This document shows, piece by piece, positions 24,386 to 33,026 of a stretch of 64,000 nucleotides of DNA. The notes beneath the pieces were generated by a model. The model had not been told where the DNA came from and did no database searches. It was given only the letters and a program-made list of their open reading frames with translations. The position numbers were made by a program, and so were the translations under genes. Origin of the DNA: Nocardioides sp. 1609 (GTDB lineage Bacteria; Actinomycetota; Actinomycetes; Propionibacteriales; Nocardioidaceae); assembly GCF_004522105.1 (NCBI RefSeq), contig NZ_SPUJ01000009.1, positions 1 through 64,000 of the forward strand, in the 5' to 3' direction. Every line of letters starts with the position of its first letter. Position 1 is the first letter of the stretch.

Positions 24386-27127
24386 TCAGGGCGGCGACCA
24401 CCCACCCGGTTCGCCGGCCTGCATCGCTGCGGCGAGCTCGGCCCGGTTGCGGACGCCGAGCTTGCGGTAGATGCGGGTCAGGTGGGCGGAGACCGTCTTG
24501 GTGCTCATGAAGAGCGTGGCGGCGACCTCGGCAGACGTCAGGCCCGTCGCGACCAGCCCGGCGACCTGCTCCTCCCCGTCGGTCAGCTGCGTCACCGGGG
24601 CACGGACGGCGCGCCCGCCGACGCGGTCCCGCTCGCGCCGGGCGCGGTCGGCGAGGACGGTGGCGCCGAGGCGCTCGAGCTCGACGACGGCGGCGTCGAG
24701 GTCGCGGCGCGCCCGCCCGCGCCGCCGGAACCGGCGGTGCACCTGGCCGCTGGTCACCAGGGCGCGGGCGCGGTCGAACGGTCGCTCGAGCAGGTCGTAG
24801 AGCGAGAGCGACTCGTCGACGGCCCGGACGGCGTCCTCCTCGTGGCCGAGCTCGGCCTCGAGCAGCGCCCGGGCGCGGGCCAGGGAGGCCAGCGTGGCGA
24901 CGCGGCCGAGCCGGAGCGCGGTCGGGTGCAGCGAGGTCAGCGCCGCGGCGGCGTCGTCCAGGCGGTGGGCCGCCACCAGCGCCTCGACGCGGTCGCCGGC
25001 GAGGGCACGCAGGGCCGGCTCCCCCGCGTTGTGGGCTCCGAAGAGCTCGTCGTAGCGGTCGAGCTCGGCGGCCGCGGTGTCCCAGTCCCCGCGGGAGAGC
25101 GCGACGAAGCCGGCCAGTCCGCGTCCGCGCTGCTCGAGCAGCCCGTGGGCGGCCTCGACCCCTCGGCGGATGGTGTCGGCCGCCACCGAGGCGGCCGCGT
25201 CGAGGTCGCCCCGGTACGCCGCCAGCCACGCACGGTGGCTCTGGAGCGACGCGCTGTAGAGGTCGTTGCCGGTACGCCGGGACACCTCCTGGCACGCCGC
25301 GATGTAGGAATCGGCCAGGTCCCACGCCCCCGCTCGGGTCTCGAGCGAGACGAGCATGGTCAGGAAGTAGCAGAGGGACGCCTCGTCCTGCTCGTCGATC
25401 GCCTGCTGGCGCAGCGCGTGCAGGCCGCTCCGCGCTCCGGCGAGGTCGTCGACGAACAGCTGCAGGTAGGCCAGCACCGAGGCGGCCCGGTCGGAGACGG
25501 GCTCGGCGAGGCTGCCCTGCTCGAGCTCGAGCGCCCGGCGGCACGACTCGAGGTCGGCGCCCGCGCCGGCGTAGAACGCGGCTCCGGCCCGGGCGAGCAG
25601 GGCCGACGACAACAACCGGCCGTCGACGTCCGACCGCCCTTGCAGCAGCGCGATCGCGGTGTCGGCGTGCTCGAGCGCCACCAGCCAGTCGGCGGTGTGC
25701 GACCCGGCGAGCCCCATGTGGATCTCGGCCTCCAGCTGCACGTCGTCCGGGTGGCAGTCGAGTGCTGCGTGCTCCAGCTCGCTGGCGCCCTCCGGGCCCT
25801 CGGTGTCGTTGACCACCCGCGCCAGGACGTGCAGTGCCCGGGCGCGGTCGTCGGCGTCCTCCGCCTCGTCGGCGGCGACCCTGAGCTCCTGCTTGGCGCG
25901 GTCGGACTCGCCGATCCGGAAGAGCAGGTGGCCCACCTCGACGCGCCGGCGCACCAGGCGGGCGCTCCCGGGGGCGCTGGCCTCGACCGCCCGGCGGCGG
26001 GCGTCGCAGGCGGCGTGGACGTCGCCCCGGGCCAGGGCTCGCTCGGCGGCTCCGTCGAGCGCCTCGGCCACCTGCTCGTCGTGACCGCTCGACCCGAGCG
26101 CGAGGTGTCGGGCGCGTTCCTCGGGGCCCTCGACGATGGTGGCGAGCCTGGCGTGCAGGTCGCGCTGCTCGCGCGACGTCAGGGCGTCGTAGGCCGCCGC
26201 GGCGTACAGGGGGTGGGTGAAGACGACGTCGTGGCCGCGGGGCCGCACCACCCCGGCACGCTCGGCGGCGTCGAGGTCGGTGACGACCCCCAGGGTCTCG
26301 AGCTGCCTGATCGTCGGGTGTCCGAGGGCGGCGGCCGCCGCGAGGGCGGTGCGGGTGTCGGCGGGCAGCGTCGTCAGGTGGCGACCGACCAGGTCCACGA
26401 GCGACTCGGGGAGCGGCACGTGCGGGGCGCGACCGTCCCAGTCCCCGTCGAGCAGCGTGCGCGCCACCTCGACGCCGAAAAGCGGGTTGCCGTCGGCGGC
26501 GGCGACGGCCGCGCGGACGACCGCGGCCGGCACGTCGTCACCGAGCCGGGCGCGGATGACCGAGGTCAGCTCGCTGGGGACCAGGGGTCCGGCGCTCAGG
26601 CGTACGACCGACTCCGCCGAGGAGAGGTCGGCCAGGAACGGCGGCGCGGGCACGCCGGCCTCGACCCGTCGGGTCAGGAGCACCCGGACGGACCTCGGCA
26701 GTCGTCGGACCGCGAACACGAGGGTCTCCGCGGTCCGGGGGTCCAGCCACTGCACGTCGTCGACCGCGATGACGAGCGGGCGGGTCTCGGCGAGACGGCG
26801 GAGCAGGGCCGTGAAGGCCAGGCGGACGGCGTACGGAGCCGCCTGGTAGGCGCCGTCGTCGCGCAGGAGCGCCGCGCGGAGCGTGTCGGCCTGCGCCGAG
26901 GGCTGCTCGGCGACCTCGAGGTCGGTGATGCCGAGGCAGAGGTCGATGAGTGACGAGCCGACGAGGCGGGCCTCCGACTGCAGCGGCTGGGCGAGCAGGA
27001 CCCGGGCCCCGGAGGCCTCGGCGAGGTCGACCGCGGCGCGCCACCGGAAGGTCTTGCCGATCCCCGGCGCTCCCTCGAGGAGGAAGACCTGGGCGTCGGT
27101 CCACCGCGGATCCAGAAACTCGTTCAA
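24386..27127 (-). CDS. LuxR family LAL-type ATP-binding transcriptional regulator
   Basis: A 913-aa STAND-type ATPase regulator, the usual LAL size. Walker A is GAPGIGKT (residues 19-26) and Walker B lies in PLVIAVDDVQWLD (about 114-126). A long helical TPR-like middle carries the signal-sensing part. Residues 846-905 are the LuxR HTH (LTDGEEQVAGLVATGLTSAE, then FMSTKTVSAHLTRIYRKLG). The start is TTG 27127, chosen because GAGGAG stands six bases before it and no better in-frame start exists. It is divergent from the membrane-protein/RTX genes at 27.4 kb, which are candidate targets. Confidence 0.9.
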   Translation of the reverse strand: MNEFLDPRWTDAQVFLLEGAPGIGKTFRWRAAVDLAEASGARVLLAQPLQSEARLVGSSLIDLCLGITDLEVAEQPSAQADTLRAALLRDDGAYQAAPYAVRLAFTALLRRLAETRPLVIAVDDVQWLDPRTAETLVFAVRRLPRSVRVLLTRRVEAGVPAPPFLADLSSAESVVRLSAGPLVPSELTSVIRARLGDDVPAAVVRAAVAAADGNPLFGVEVARTLLDGDWDGRAPHVPLPESLVDLVGRHLTTLPADTRTALAAAAALGHPTIRQLETLGVVTDLDAAERAGVVRPRGHDVVFTHPLYAAAAYDALTSREQRDLHARLATIVEGPEERARHLALGSSGHDEQVAEALDGAAERALARGDVHAACDARRRAVEASAPGSARLVRRRVEVGHLLFRIGESDRAKQELRVAADEAEDADDRARALHVLARVVNDTEGPEGASELEHAALDCHPDDVQLEAEIHMGLAGSHTADWLVALEHADTAIALLQGRSDVDGRLLSSALLARAGAAFYAGAGADLESCRRALELEQGSLAEPVSDRAASVLAYLQLFVDDLAGARSGLHALRQQAIDEQDEASLCYFLTMLVSLETRAGAWDLADSYIAACQEVSRRTGNDLYSASLQSHRAWLAAYRGDLDAAASVAADTIRRGVEAAHGLLEQRGRGLAGFVALSRGDWDTAAAELDRYDELFGAHNAGEPALRALAGDRVEALVAAHRLDDAAAALTSLHPTALRLGRVATLASLARARALLEAELGHEEDAVRAVDESLSLYDLLERPFDRARALVTSGQVHRRFRRRGRARRDLDAAVVELERLGATVLADRARRERDRVGGRAVRAPVTQLTDGEEQVAGLVATGLTSAEVAATLFMSTKTVSAHLTRIYRKLGVRNRAELAAAMQAGEPGGWSPP

Positions 27128-27386
27128 GCGTCACTCCTCGGACACGCGCCATGGGCCCGCACGCCCGGCAGCCTACTGCGACGACGCCGCTCAGGTGCGG
27201 CGCGACAACGGGCAGTCGGCGTTCCAAAGCATGGAAGTTCCTCCGATGTGTGACGCCCCTCCTCCTCCCTAGCGTTCGAGGTGTCAGGGAGGCCCGCCGC
27301 GGTCACCGCCGAGGCGGACGCAGCACGGCACCTCCCCGTCGCACCCACCGTTCCCGCACACCCATCACCACGAGAGAAGACCCACC

Positions 27387-27800
27387 ATGTCCAGCTTGAC
27401 CATCCCGATCATCCTGATCAGCCTCCTGATCCCCGTCGTCGCCTTCGTCGTGATCCTCAGGAGCGCCGGCAGCATGGGCCCGAGGAGCAAGATCCTGCGT
27501 TCCGGGCTCCCCGGCGAGGCCACGGTCCTGGCGATCGCTCCGACCGGCACCATCGTCAACGGCGTGAACTACATGTGCCGCCTGCAGCTGCGGGTCTCGG
27601 TCGCGAACCGCCAGCCCTACGACGTCGAGATCAAGGAGCTCCTGCCGATCACCGCCATGGCCGTCTACCCGGCCGGCGCACGCGTCGCGGTCAAGGTCGA
27701 CCCGACGAAGCCCGAGCGTGTCGTCCTCGACCGCGCGGTCGCTCCGGTCCACCCGGCCGCCGGTGCGTACGCCGCGCCGCCCACCCGTCCCGCGCTCTGA
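27387..27800 (+). CDS. Small membrane protein with one N-terminal span
   Basis: A 137-aa protein: a membrane helix at residues 5-25 (IPIILISLLIPVVAFVVIL) then a cytosolic or external beta-rich domain (GLPGEATVLAIAPTGTIVN; MCRLQLRVSVANRQPYDVEI; AGARVAVKVDPTKPERVVLD). The 'G.pg.AtVl......v.l.V....g.pY' pattern resembles domains near DUF3592/SHOCT proteins; I cannot name it. The upstream 259 bases, shared with the divergent LAL regulator, have no other gene. It is followed by the RTX-type gene 112 bases on. Confidence 0.6.
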   Translation: MSSLTIPIILISLLIPVVAFVVILRSAGSMGPRSKILRSGLPGEATVLAIAPTGTIVNGVNYMCRLQLRVSVANRQPYDVEIKELLPITAMAVYPAGARVAVKVDPTKPERVVLDRAVAPVHPAAGAYAAPPTRPAL

Positions 27801-27912
27801 CCCGGATCCGTCGACACCAGCCCGGCCATCCCGTTCCCTCCGTCCGTCCTCGATCGGGGACGCGCCCGGAGCGCGGCCACCGTCCAACCCACTCGACCAG
27901 ATCGGCATCCTC

Positions 27913-29418
27913 ATGACCCTGCTCCACCGCGCCGTCTCCGGCGCCGCCGCCACGGCCCTCGTCGTGGCCGGCCTGGCGCTCGCCCCCGCGCACGCCGCCC
28001 CCAGCAACGCCGATCCCGGCTTCGGGACCCACGGCCGGGTGCTGCTCCAGAGCCCGACCTCCGAGAGCCTCGCCGACGTGCTCACCCTCCCGGACGACCG
28101 CGTGCTCGCCGTGTCGAACGTCCCCGGGTCCGGCAACGGCCTGCTGCTGCGGCGCCTGCGGGCCAACGGCGCCCCCGACCCGACCTTCGGCACCGGCGGC
28201 GCGCAGCGCTTCGGGCCCGCCGGCTACTACGGGCAGGCCCTGCTCGCCTACGACGCCCCCCGCGGGCTGGTCTACCTCACGACCTTCCAGGACAACGGGA
28301 CCACCGCACCCACCGACCTCTGGAGGTTCCGCGCCGACGGCACCCAGGACCTCGGCTTCGGTGGCGGCGACGGCCGGATCACCATCGAGCACCGGCTGAC
28401 CGAGGGCCTCGCGGTGCAGCCCGACGGCAAGGTCCTGCTGGCCGGGGTGAGCTTCCTCGACGGCAAGTCGGACGTGCTGCGACTCCTGCCCGACGGCGTG
28501 GCGGACACCGGGTTCGGCGTGTCCGGACGACGGGTCCTGACCAGCGGCAGCGAAGCGGGCCAGGTCGTCGTGCAGCCCGACGGCAGGATCCTGGTCGCGG
28601 GCAGCACCACGAGCACCGTGCTGGTCCACCGGCTCAGGGCCGACGGCGCCCCCGACCCGACCTGGAGCGGCGACGGCTCGACGACGTACGCCCCGTCGAC
28701 CCCGGGCTGGGACACGACCACCGTGTGGCCACCCGGCATCGCCGTGCGGCCCGACGGCTCCGTCGTCGTCGCGGCAGGACTGAACCAGGTCAACGCGACC
28801 GGCCTGCGGACGCCGTTGCTCGTCGCCCAGCTCACCCGTCGCGGGACCACCGACAGCAGCTTCGCGTCCCGCGTGGTCCCGCAGTTCATGTCCTACACCG
28901 GCTCCGTCGCGCTCCAGCGCAACGGCAGGCTCGCCGTCGCCGGACAGGTGGGCGCCTCACCGAACGGCGTCGGGGCCGTGCTGCGCCTGACGACCCGCGG
29001 CGGCGTCGACCTCTCGTTCGGGACCAAGGGAGTCTGGACCGGCACGGGCCTGCCGGAGCTGACCGACCTGGTCCTCCAGTCGAGCGGGCGCCTCGTCGCC
29101 GGGACGAGTACCGACGAGACCGTGTCGAAGGGCGTGCTCGTCGCGCTGCGAGGCGACCGGGTCCCGACGTGCGGGGGCCGCCTGGCCACCCAGTTCGGCG
29201 GACCGAGGAAGGACCGCCTCGTGGGCACCTCGGGCCGCGACGTCCTCGTCGGGTCCCGCGGCGCCGACGTCCTGCTCGGCCGCGGCGGCGACGACTGGCT
29301 CTGCGGAGCCCAGGGCAAGGACGCCCTGCAGGGCGGTTCCGGCAACGACCACCTCGTCGGCGGCGCGGGCAAGGACCGGCTCAGGGGCGGGACCGGGGTC
29401 GACCAGCTGGTCCCGTGA
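27913..29418 (+). CDS. Secreted delta-60 repeat protein with C-terminal RTX calcium-binding repeats
   Basis: A 501-aa exported protein. A signal peptide (TLLHRAVSGAAATALVVAG, cleaved after AHA) leads to a beta-propeller of delta-60 repeats, each with 'pDptFG..G' at the turn (GAPDPTFGTGG, TQDLGFGGGDG, DGAPDPTWSGDG) and 'vqpDGkvlvaG' strands. From residue about 430 the chain turns into RTX (hemolysin-type) nonapeptides: GRDVLVGSRGADVLLGRGG, then GNDHLVGGAGKDRLRGG, which bind Ca2+ outside the cell. RTX repeats suggest type I-like export in Gram-negatives, but here a Sec signal is present. No enzyme domain is visible. No clear ribosome site before ATG 27913. Confidence 0.85.
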   Translation: MTLLHRAVSGAAATALVVAGLALAPAHAAPSNADPGFGTHGRVLLQSPTSESLADVLTLPDDRVLAVSNVPGSGNGLLLRRLRANGAPDPTFGTGGAQRFGPAGYYGQALLAYDAPRGLVYLTTFQDNGTTAPTDLWRFRADGTQDLGFGGGDGRITIEHRLTEGLAVQPDGKVLLAGVSFLDGKSDVLRLLPDGVADTGFGVSGRRVLTSGSEAGQVVVQPDGRILVAGSTTSTVLVHRLRADGAPDPTWSGDGSTTYAPSTPGWDTTTVWPPGIAVRPDGSVVVAAGLNQVNATGLRTPLLVAQLTRRGTTDSSFASRVVPQFMSYTGSVALQRNGRLAVAGQVGASPNGVGAVLRLTTRGGVDLSFGTKGVWTGTGLPELTDLVLQSSGRLVAGTSTDETVSKGVLVALRGDRVPTCGGRLATQFGGPRKDRLVGTSGRDVLVGSRGADVLLGRGGDDWLCGAQGKDALQGGSGNDHLVGGAGKDRLRGGTGVDQLVP

Positions 29419-29447
29419 CGCCCTCGCGGCGAGCAGGCGGGTCCGGG

Positions 29448-29468
29448 GGCCCGCGGCTTCCGCGCGGG
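29448..29468. terminator. Possible terminator between the RTX protein and TetR genes
   Basis: GCCCGCG at 29449-29455 faces CGCGCGGGT at 29461-29469 across a GCTTC loop, in the gap between two convergent genes. Modest stem. Confidence 0.4.
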
Positions 29469-30038
29469 TCACGGCTGGGTTGCGGCCGCCGGCAGCACCA
29501 CCGTGTCGAGCACCCGGGTCACCGTGGTCGTGTCCATGGGGGCGCCTCGTAGCACGACGAGGTGGAGGAGCCCGTAGAAGAGCGCGGCCGAGAGCAGGTC
29601 GCGGTCGGCGTGTGGCGGAATCTCGCCGCGTTCGGCGGCGTGGTCCCAGATGGCGGAGATCTTCGGGTCGTCGTCCAGGAACGTGCGGACGAACCCGCCT
29701 GCGGCGTCCGGATCCCAGAGCAACGCGGTGAACGTGGCGTTGAACGCCTTGAAGGTCGAGCCCTGGAACAGCCCGTCGGGGTCGAGCACCGTGGCGAGCA
29801 GGTCGCCCCGGAGACTGCCGGTGTCGACCTCGCCGCGTCGAGCCACCTGGTCACGTAGTGCTTCGACCACGAGGTCGAGCTTCGAGGCCCAGTGGCGGTA
29901 GATCGTCGCCTTCGACGTGCGCGCTGCCCGGGCCAGGGCGTCGAAGGTCAGCTTGTCGTAACCGTGGTCCGCGAGAAGAGCGATGGTGGCCCCCAGCATC
30001 TCGCGCCGCCGGGTTCCCTCGATCGGTTGCCGCGTCAT
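29469..30038 (-). CDS. TetR family transcriptional regulator
   Basis: A 189-aa regulator. HTH at residues 10-55 (RREMLGATIALLADHGYDKL, TFDALARAARTSKATIYRHW). The C-terminal domain (FNATFTALLWDPDAAGGFVR) belongs to the TetR_C group with an acidic, Trp-containing pocket; ligand unknown. ATG 30038 lies three bases after the GNAT stop, so the two form an operon and TetR is translated second. No exporter gene lies next to it, so the target outside its own operon is not evident. Confidence 0.88.
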   Translation of the reverse strand: MTRQPIEGTRRREMLGATIALLADHGYDKLTFDALARAARTSKATIYRHWASKLDLVVEALRDQVARRGEVDTGSLRGDLLATVLDPDGLFQGSTFKAFNATFTALLWDPDAAGGFVRTFLDDDPKISAIWDHAAERGEIPPHADRDLLSAALFYGLLHLVVLRGAPMDTTTVTRVLDTVVLPAAATQP

Positions 30039-30041
30039 GGT

Positions 30042-30548
30042 TCAGGCGTCATGGACGGGCTGGGACGCCGGAGCGTTCGGCGTGAGCTCGAGGTGGAGCT
30101 GGATGCCTGACTCGACCAGGCCTGCAGCACGGCAGAGGGCGAGCGCGGCCCCACCCGTCCCTGTCGCGGTGTCGACGACGACGGCCGAGCAGGAGGCCTT
30201 CCTGGCCTCGCGGAGAGCTCGGTCCAGGAGGCTCTGCCCGTGGCCCTGCCCCCGGAACTCCGGCAGGACCACCAGGTCGTCGATGTACAGGTGTCGGCCC
30301 CACCGGGTGCTCACCCGGATCCTCCATCCGATCACGGCCACCACCTGACGATTGACCTCGGTGACGACGTAGGCAGCGTCGTCGGTCGACCGCAGGACCT
30401 CCGCGAACAGGTCTCCGGTCGCGTCGGGTCGTAGGTACTTCAGGACCTCGAGTGCAGCGAGGCGTGTCTCGGGGTCGTCGCCCACCCCGAGGTGCTCGAT
30501 CCGCCGTACAGGTCCTTCGGCATAGGGACACCGGTGTCGGTGCGGCAT
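30042..30548 (-). CDS. GNAT family N-acetyltransferase
   Basis: A 168-aa acetyl-CoA-dependent acyltransferase. The core acetyl-CoA motif is LYIDDLVVLPEFRGQGHGQS, with the 'R/Q-x-x-G-x-G/A' pyrophosphate loop, followed by LLDRALREARKASCSAVVVD and a C-terminal GGAALALCRAAGLVESG. Substrate unknown; small molecules and protein N-termini are both possible. AGGGA is about nine bases before ATG 30548. It is co-transcribed with the TetR gene behind it (three-base gap), which suggests TetR control of the acetyltransferase. Confidence 0.85.
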   Translation of the reverse strand: MPHRHRCPYAEGPVRRIEHLGVGDDPETRLAALEVLKYLRPDATGDLFAEVLRSTDDAAYVVTEVNRQVVAVIGWRIRVSTRWGRHLYIDDLVVLPEFRGQGHGQSLLDRALREARKASCSAVVVDTATGTGGAALALCRAAGLVESGIQLHLELTPNAPASQPVHDA

Positions 30549-30667
30549 GCGGCCGTTCCCTTCGGTAGGCGCTCAGCGGGTGCTTGCTCGGGTCGGCACG
30601 ATCGGCCGCGATGGACGCGTGCCACGCGTGCCACGCGCGGCAGGTCGGCGGCGATCGAGAGCAGCTC

Positions 30668-32011
30668 TCAGACCAGGATCGTCCACGGGTTCTCGAGGAT
30701 GTCGGTGAGAGTCTGGAGGAACTGCGCCGCCAACGCGCCGTCGATGATCCGGTGGTCGGCTGAGAGGGTGAGGCGCAGGCGGTGACGTGCGACGACCATC
30801 TCGTCGACCACCACGGCCTCACGCGACGTGGCGCCGACCGCGAGGATGGCTCCCTCGGGTGGGTTGATGATCGCGGTGAACTCCTCGATGCCGTACATGC
30901 CGAGATTGCTGATCGTGAAGGTCCCCTCGGACATCTGCGAAGGGGCCAGCTTCCGGGCGTTGGCCAGGCTCACGAGCTGCTTGGTCTCCACGCCGATGTG
31001 CGTGACGGTCTTGGTGTCGGCGTCGCAGATGACGGGCACGACCAACCCGTTGTCCGAGGCGACCGCCACGCCGATGTTGACCCGGCGATGAACGGCCACC
31101 CGTGGTGCGTCGTCGCCGAGGTAGCTGGCGTTGACCTCGGGGTGGCTGCGTAGTGCGAGGGCACACGCGCGGACGATCAGGTCGTTCAAGCTGATCTTGG
31201 CCCGGTCGCTGTCGGCGAGCCGTCGGTTCACGGTGGCGCGCAGGGCGACCAGCTCGTCGACGTCGGCGACCGCCGTCACGTAGAAGTGGGGAATCGTGCG
31301 CGCGCTCTCGCTGAGACGGCGGGCGATCACTCGCCGCACGCTGCTCATCGGTACCTCGTCGTGGTCCGGTTCCCGAGCCGGCTCCACTGCCGCGGGGGTG
31401 TCGGCCGCGACCGGCGAGGGCGCGGTGGGGTGGGCGGCGGGCTCGGCTGGCAGGTTGGCGACATCGGCGCGGATGATGCGCCCGCCTGGGCCGGTGCCCT
31501 TGATCGTCTCGAGGTCGATCCCGCGCTCCCGGGCAATGGTCCGGACGAGCGGGGTTGCGACGGGTCGGCTCGTTCGAGCCTTCCGGGCTGGCACTGGCAC
31601 TGGGTCTGGCACTTGCTCTGGCACAGGCACAGGCACAGGCACTGGCACTGGCACTGGCACTGGCACCTGCTCCAGCGGCTCGTGGTCCGGCGACGGTTGT
31701 GCCTCCGTCGTCACCGGTGGCGGCTGCTGCGCGGTGGGTGGGGGCGTCCCGCCTGCGACTGCGCCCGGGGCGTCGGCGTCGTCCTGGAGCTCGGCGATGG
31801 GGGTCCCGATGGCGACTCGTTCGCCCTCTGCGACGAGCAAGGTCGTCAGGATCCCGGAGTCGTAGGCCTCGAACTCCATGATGGCCTTGTCGGTCTCGAT
31901 CTCGACGATCGGTTCGCCACTGACGACCCGGTCACCGGGCTGCTTGAGCCACGACGAGATCAAGCCTTCTTCCATGGTGTCGGACAGGCGAGGCATGGTG
32001 ATCTGGATCAT
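30668..32011 (-). CDS. pdhC: Dihydrolipoamide acetyltransferase (E2) of a 2-oxo acid dehydrogenase complex
   Basis: A 447-aa E2 with one lipoyl domain (residues 1-80, lipoylated lysine in EIETDKAIMEFEAY), a long Pro/Val linker (PVPVPVPVPVP), a peripheral subunit-binding domain (ATPLVRTIARERGIDLETIK, GTGPGGRIIRADV) and the catalytic core, with ADHRIIDGALAAQFLQTL carrying the active His/Asp. It forms the cubic or dodecahedral core that transfers acyl groups to CoA. Nineteen bases separate it from E1 beta, so it is the third gene of the operon. No E3 is present here. The 'ADHRIIDG' form is common in PDH/acetoin-type E2; BCKDH-type cannot be excluded. Confidence 0.92.
   Translation of the reverse strand: MIQITMPRLSDTMEEGLISSWLKQPGDRVVSGEPIVEIETDKAIMEFEAYDSGILTTLLVAEGERVAIGTPIAELQDDADAPGAVAGGTPPPTAQQPPPVTTEAQPSPDHEPLEQVPVPVPVPVPVPVPVPEQVPDPVPVPARKARTSRPVATPLVRTIARERGIDLETIKGTGPGGRIIRADVANLPAEPAAHPTAPSPVAADTPAAVEPAREPDHDEVPMSSVRRVIARRLSESARTIPHFYVTAVADVDELVALRATVNRRLADSDRAKISLNDLIVRACALALRSHPEVNASYLGDDAPRVAVHRRVNIGVAVASDNGLVVPVICDADTKTVTHIGVETKQLVSLANARKLAPSQMSEGTFTISNLGMYGIEEFTAIINPPEGAILAVGATSREAVVVDEMVVARHRLRLTLSADHRIIDGALAAQFLQTLTDILENPWTILV
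31586..31666 (-). repeat. Hexanucleotide repeat encoding the Pro-Val linker of E2
   Basis: On the plus strand GGCACT/GGCACA units run with few interruptions from about 31586 to 31666; on the coding strand they give alternating Pro-Val. The six-base unit keeps frame, so copy changes alter only linker length. Confidence 0.85.
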
Positions 32012-32030
32012 CTGCGGTCCTTGGAGTCGG

Positions 32031-33026
32031 TTAACGGCGGTACCCGATGGCCGCCAGGGTCTCTCGTACGGCACGCACCACGTCGTCGTACGAGGGGAGG
32101 GCAGCGGACTCCAGGGGCTTGGAGTACGGCAACGGCACCTCGGCCATGGCGACCCGGCGAACGGGCGCGTCGAGGTGGTCGAAGGCGCCGTCGGAGATCG
32201 TGGCGGCGATCTCGGCACCGATGCCGTAGGTGAGCCAGTCGTCCTCGAGCATGACTGCTGCGTGGGTGCGTCTCACCGACTCGACGATCGTCTCCCGGTC
32301 GAGTGGGCGGAGGCTGCGCAGGTCGATCACCTCGATGTCGATGCCCTCGTCGGCCGCGAGCTGCTCCGCTGCCCTGAGGGCCACGGTCGCCATGCGCGAG
32401 TAGCCGATGAGGGTGAGGTTCGTCCCTGCCCTGGTGATCCTGGCCTTGCCGATCTCCGCCGGGGCGATGTCGTCCGGCACCTCGCCCCTGGTGTTGTAGA
32501 GAGCCAGGTTCTCGAGGAACAGGACGGGATCGTCGTCGCGGATCGCTGCCATGAGGAGGGCTCTGGCGTCCGCTGGGGTCGAGGGGGCCACCACTTTCAA
32601 CCCGGGGACGAACGCGTAGTAGAGCTCGACGTTCTGTGAGTGGGAGGCACCCAGCTGTTGTCCTCCTCCGCCTGGGGTTCGGATGACCAGGGGCACACTC
32701 ATCTGGCCGCCGAACATGCCGTGGATCTTCGCGGCGTGGTTGACGATCTGGTCGAGGGCCAGCAGCGAGAAGTTGATGGTCATGAGCTCGACGACGGGGC
32801 GTAGCCCGAGCATGGCTGCGCCGATCGCTGCACCGGTGAAGCCTTCCTCCGCGATCGGGGTGTCGACCACGCGGCGAGGGCCGAACTCCTCGAGGAGGCC
32901 TGCCGTGATCTTGTAGGAGCCGTCGAAGATCCCGATCTCCTCGCCCATGAGCAAGACGTTCTGGTCGCGTTGCAGCTCGCTTCGCAGCGTCTGGTTCAAG
33001 GCCTGTCGGTAGGTCAGCACGGTCAT
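32031..33026 (-). CDS. pdhB: 2-oxo acid dehydrogenase E1 component, beta subunit
   Basis: A 331-aa E1-beta, full length. VLTYRQALNQTLRSELQRD and LMGEEIGIFDGSYKITAGL, GPRRVVDTPIAEEGFTGAAI and RTPGGGGQQLGASHSQNVE are hallmark stretches of transketolase-like pyrimidine-binding and C-terminal domains; E in TPIAEEGF contacts the thiamine ring. With E1-alpha it decarboxylates a 2-oxo acid using thiamine diphosphate and hands the acyl group to the E2 lipoyl arm. ATG 33026 overlaps the E1-alpha stop as ATGA, so the two are coupled 1:1. The operon order alpha-beta-E2 matches actinobacterial PDH/AcoABC-type clusters. Confidence 0.93.
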   Translation of the reverse strand: MTVLTYRQALNQTLRSELQRDQNVLLMGEEIGIFDGSYKITAGLLEEFGPRRVVDTPIAEEGFTGAAIGAAMLGLRPVVELMTINFSLLALDQIVNHAAKIHGMFGGQMSVPLVIRTPGGGGQQLGASHSQNVELYYAFVPGLKVVAPSTPADARALLMAAIRDDDPVLFLENLALYNTRGEVPDDIAPAEIGKARITRAGTNLTLIGYSRMATVALRAAEQLAADEGIDIEVIDLRSLRPLDRETIVESVRRTHAAVMLEDDWLTYGIGAEIAATISDGAFDHLDAPVRRVAMAEVPLPYSKPLESAALPSYDDVVRAVRETLAAIGYRR

